From Dietzia timorensis (GTDB lineage Bacteria > Actinomycetota > Actinomycetes > Mycobacteriales > Mycobacteriaceae), in assembly GCF_020742175.1 (NCBI RefSeq), contig NZ_DYXM01000028.1, forward strand, positions 1 to 55,260: 55,260 nucleotides of DNA, read 5' to 3'. The translations under genes and the position numbers were made by a program. The notes under the pieces are model-generated. The model worked only from the letters and a program-made list of their open reading frames with translations, did no database searches and was not told where the DNA came from. Positions 53,305-55,260 of this stretch are shown in pieces (position 1 is the first letter of the stretch; the number at the start of each line of letters is the position of its first letter).

Positions 53305-53937
53305 ATGGACCACGTCATGAACATGCGCTGGATCGGCATCGTTCTGATGGGCGTCTTCACGCTCTTCTGGGCATCGTGGACGTTCGGCGCGGGTATCGGC
53401 GCGCTGACGGTCATCGGCTTGGCGTTCATGGCCGCCGGCGTCGCTCTGCTTCTCGCCGCTGTCGCACTCTTGCGACGCGCTCGCGTTCCACGCGGCCGCG
53501 ACTACGGCAACCAGTCGAACCTGCCGACGCCGGGCAAACGGGCTCGTTCGGGGTTTCGCATTCTCAACATCGCGCTCTTCATTGAGTTCGTGGCGATCTT
53601 CATCGCGGTCCAGATCGTCCGCCACATCGACCTCGACCTCATCCAGCCGGTCATCGCGCTCATCGTCGGCGCGCACTTCGCCCTCTTCTGGTTCAGCCCG
53701 GCAACCCGAAACGCACTACATTTGTGGATGACGGCGGCCGGCGTGGCCATAGGCGTGGCCGCCATCGTCGCGGTCCTGCGCGACGATTCCCCCGCCGTAG
53801 TTCACGGCTGGGTCGGAATCGCGATGTCGGCGATCACTCTCACCTACGGGGCGGTTTTCGTCACGCTCCTTCGCGCCGAGCACGAGCGCCCTGTCCCGGG
53901 CGCCGCTGCCGCAGAGCCCGCCGATTCGGCCACATGA
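53305..53937 (+). CDS. Integral membrane protein of unknown family
   Basis: The 210-aa protein has about six transmembrane helices (about 8-28, 33-56, 86-104, 111-130, 138-155, 165-187). A hydrophilic basic loop lies between helices 2 and 3 (ARVPRGRDYGNQSN) and an Ala/Glu/Pro tail at the end. No family is recognised. The start is ATG 53305, 53317 or 53323; no ribosome site decides. It lies between sirtuin and SMP-30-like genes on the same strand. Confidence 0.7.
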   Translation: MDHVMNMRWIGIVLMGVFTLFWASWTFGAGIGALTVIGLAFMAAGVALLLAAVALLRRARVPRGRDYGNQSNLPTPGKRARSGFRILNIALFIEFVAIFIAVQIVRHIDLDLIQPVIALIVGAHFALFWFSPATRNALHLWMTAAGVAIGVAAIVAVLRDDSPAVVHGWVGIAMSAITLTYGAVFVTLLRAEHERPVPGAAAAEPADSAT

Positions 53938-53956
53938 CGACACCGATCGGCGTTAG

Positions 53957-54808
53957 ATGGACCTCGTGGGAAATGGCATAGAAACACTCGTGTCGGGTTT
54001 GGCCTTTGCCGAGGGCCTCAGGTACTCCGATGGGCACCTCTGGTTTTCCGATATGTACGACCGCAAGGTCTATACCGTCGATGCGCAGACCGGGGAAACC
54101 ATTCGCGTCGTCGACACCGATGGCCGCCCTTCGGGCATTGTGCTCGCCGGCGGTGGACGCGCATTCGTCACCCAGCAAGAAACGCGTTCCACGGTCGAGA
54201 TCGCATCCGACGGAACCGTGCTCCCGCACGCAGATCTGACGTCCGTCGCCGAATGGCACGTCAACGACATGACTTCTGCGCCTTCCGGCGGCCTTTATGT
54301 CGGCAATTACGGAGACGATTCGGTTCCACCCGAAGCGCCCCATCCGGCGAAGTTGGCTCACGTCTCCGCCGACGGCAAAGTTCGAGCGGTCGCCTCGGAT
54401 CTCCACTTCGCCAACGGGATGAGCATGACGGAGGACGGCCGAACTCTGCTTGTCGCCGAGACTCGTTCCACGCCTCCGAGGATCTCGGCCTTTGATATCG
54501 GCCCCGACGCCGAATTGACCAATCGCCGGACATTCGCCGAATTCGAGGGCTCTCGGATGCCCGACGGGATTGCGGTGCTCCCCCGCGATGAACTTCTCGT
54601 CGCGATGCCTTTCGCCTCGGAAGTGGTCCTGGTCTCCGTTCAAGGCGAAGTGACAAACGCGTGGGATACCTCCGAATACGGAATGCCGTTTGCCGTGGCC
54701 TGCGATCCGGCGGCACGCGCCGTATTCGCCGCCTGCTCGAGTTCCTGGGAGGAAGACGCGTGCCTCGCAGCGCGAGATTCGACGATCGTGAAGTTCCCGC
54801 TACGGTGA
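53957..54808 (+). CDS. SMP-30/gluconolactonase-family beta-propeller protein
   Basis: The 283-aa protein has a six-bladed propeller of the SMP-30/gluconolaconase/LRE type: FAEGLRYSDGHLWFSDMYDR with the metal-binding Glu, WHVNDMTSAPSGGLYVGN with Asn/Asp, and FANGMSMTEDGRTLLVAET and MPDGIAV with the last two ligands. The calcium site seems complete, so lactonase activity is plausible; the substrate is unknown. It follows the membrane protein by 19 bp. Its 3' end overlaps the convergent ASCH gene by 9 bp. Confidence 0.88.
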   Translation: MDLVGNGIETLVSGLAFAEGLRYSDGHLWFSDMYDRKVYTVDAQTGETIRVVDTDGRPSGIVLAGGGRAFVTQQETRSTVEIASDGTVLPHADLTSVAEWHVNDMTSAPSGGLYVGNYGDDSVPPEAPHPAKLAHVSADGKVRAVASDLHFANGMSMTEDGRTLLVAETRSTPPRISAFDIGPDAELTNRRTFAEFEGSRMPDGIAVLPRDELLVAMPFASEVVLVSVQGEVTNAWDTSEYGMPFAVACDPAARAVFAACSSSWEEDACLAARDSTIVKFPLR

Positions 54809-55219
54809 CAGCAGCGAGACGAGTCTGAACTCCTCGCACACGATGAGTGTGTCGTCGTCGATGCGCAGCTGCGGTTCACCCACGCTTGCCCTGAACTCCG
54901 CAGAGTTCCAAAAGCCCTCATGAGCCGATCTCCACGCCGCCACGTTCGTGAATCCTTCTCCCTCGCCGACCGCGTGAGACAGGGTGATGTCTGCCAATCG
55001 ACAGGTGGATATCCGGACTGTTTCTGTGATGCATATGCCAACTCCCGCGGAGTCAACGACCACTTCCCGTCGCCCTACCGGCGGGAGCGGTTCGCGATCC
55101 CGCCTCCACTCTTCGTAGAGCGAACTGGTCGTCGTTTTATCACCCGCGACAATTCCGGCGACGAGCTTTTCTCGGAGAGGTCCGGGAAGAGCGAACTCGA
55201 CTACGGGGAGGTCGTCCAC
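54800..55219 (-). CDS. ASCH-domain protein
   Basis: The 139-aa protein carries an ASCH fold: FALPGPLREKLVAGIVAGDK with the K-T-T-T-S-S start typical of the family, then VGICITETVRI and EGFWNSAEF. ASCH proteins bind RNA or nucleosides; some are amidohydrolases for N4-acylcytidine. GTG 55219 lies 3 bp after the stop of the upstream gene and has no ribosome site, so coupling is likely. Function in this organism unknown. Confidence 0.8.
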   Translation of the reverse strand: MDDLPVVEFALPGPLREKLVAGIVAGDKTTTSSLYEEWRRDREPLPPVGRREVVVDSAGVGICITETVRISTCRLADITLSHAVGEGEGFTNVAAWRSAHEGFWNSAEFRASVGEPQLRIDDDTLIVCEEFRLVSLLSP

Positions 55220-55222
55220 GAG

Positions 55223-55260
55223 CTAGATGACGACGAGGTCGTCCGCGTGCACAAGCGGGC
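55223..55260 (-). CDS. C-terminal tip of an upstream gene, probably glutamate 5-kinase (proB)
   Basis: The minus-strand frame entering from the right edge reads PLVHADDLVVI and stops at 55223-55225. This resembles the EVxHRDDLVVL ending of actinobacterial ProB (PUA domain), and proA is 5 kb away. Only 11 residues are available, so the call is tentative. Confidence 0.5.
   Translation of the reverse strand, partial: PLVHADDLVVI

Overview
The window is about 55 kb of high-GC, gene-dense chromosome with many GTG starts. It fits an actinobacterium of the order Mycobacteriales (Corynebacteriales). From memory, the order dnaG, glyS, zur, uppS, recO, era, corC, ybeY, phoH, rsmE, dnaJ2, hrcA, hemW, lepA, pemK-like, rpsT, holA, comEC, comEA, degV, gpgP, rsfS, nadD, VWA, moxR, proA, proB follows the Mycobacterium tuberculosis Rv2343c-Rv2439c series. 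The ptsI / fruR-fruK-fruA-ptsH block is arranged as in Corynebacterium, and there is a WS/DGAT acyltransferase. I would place it near Dietziaceae, Gordoniaceae or Tsukamurellaceae; genus cannot be settled from sequence reading alone. No phage, transposase, integrase, CRISPR array or rRNA is visible.

Layout: (1) 1-4.9 kb: 3' end of a class III nucleotide cyclase, tRNA-Asn, dnaG and a divergent TPM-domain membrane protein. (2) 5-15.4 kb: an inserted block with a quinone-oxidoreductase-like dehydrogenase, the full fructose PTS (EI, regulator, 1-phosphofructokinase, EIIABC, HPr), then a lipoprotein esterase, an SDR and a LysR regulator. (3) 15.4-18.9 kb: dgt, glyS, zur. (4) 18.9-27.7 kb: a nine-gene minus-strand run from hrcA to uppS covering heat shock, rRNA modification and maturation, and cell-wall lipid carrier synthesis. 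(5) 27.8-35.5 kb: DUF1697 protein, two thioesterases with an HxlR regulator, hemW, WS/DGAT, two tiny membrane proteins and an M3 peptidase. (6) 35.5-41.2 kb: lepA, PemK-like protein, rpsT, an AraC/VOC pair, holA. (7) 41.2-50.3 kb: competence genes, then degV-gpgP-rsfS-nadD, VWA/MoxR, proA. (8) 50.3-55.3 kb: an accessory block (FAD dehydrogenase, sirtuin, membrane protein, SMP-30-like protein, ASCH protein) ending at the apparent 3' tip of proB.

How the parts work together: EI and HPr pass phosphate from PEP to the fructose EIIABC, FruK makes fructose-1,6-bisphosphate, and the DeoR-type FruR is the likely local regulator. The hrcA-uppS run combines protein folding (DnaJ2), ribosome biogenesis (RsmE, YbeY, Era), repair (RecO) and the polyprenyl carrier. 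The most unusual observations are a DnaG whose CHC2 zinc finger has lost three of four ligands, a 27-residue single-helix protein coupled to a 70-residue membrane protein behind the M3 peptidase, and a recurring arrangement of a TANNNT -10 hexamer 6-8 nt before the start codon that suggests many leaderless transcripts.
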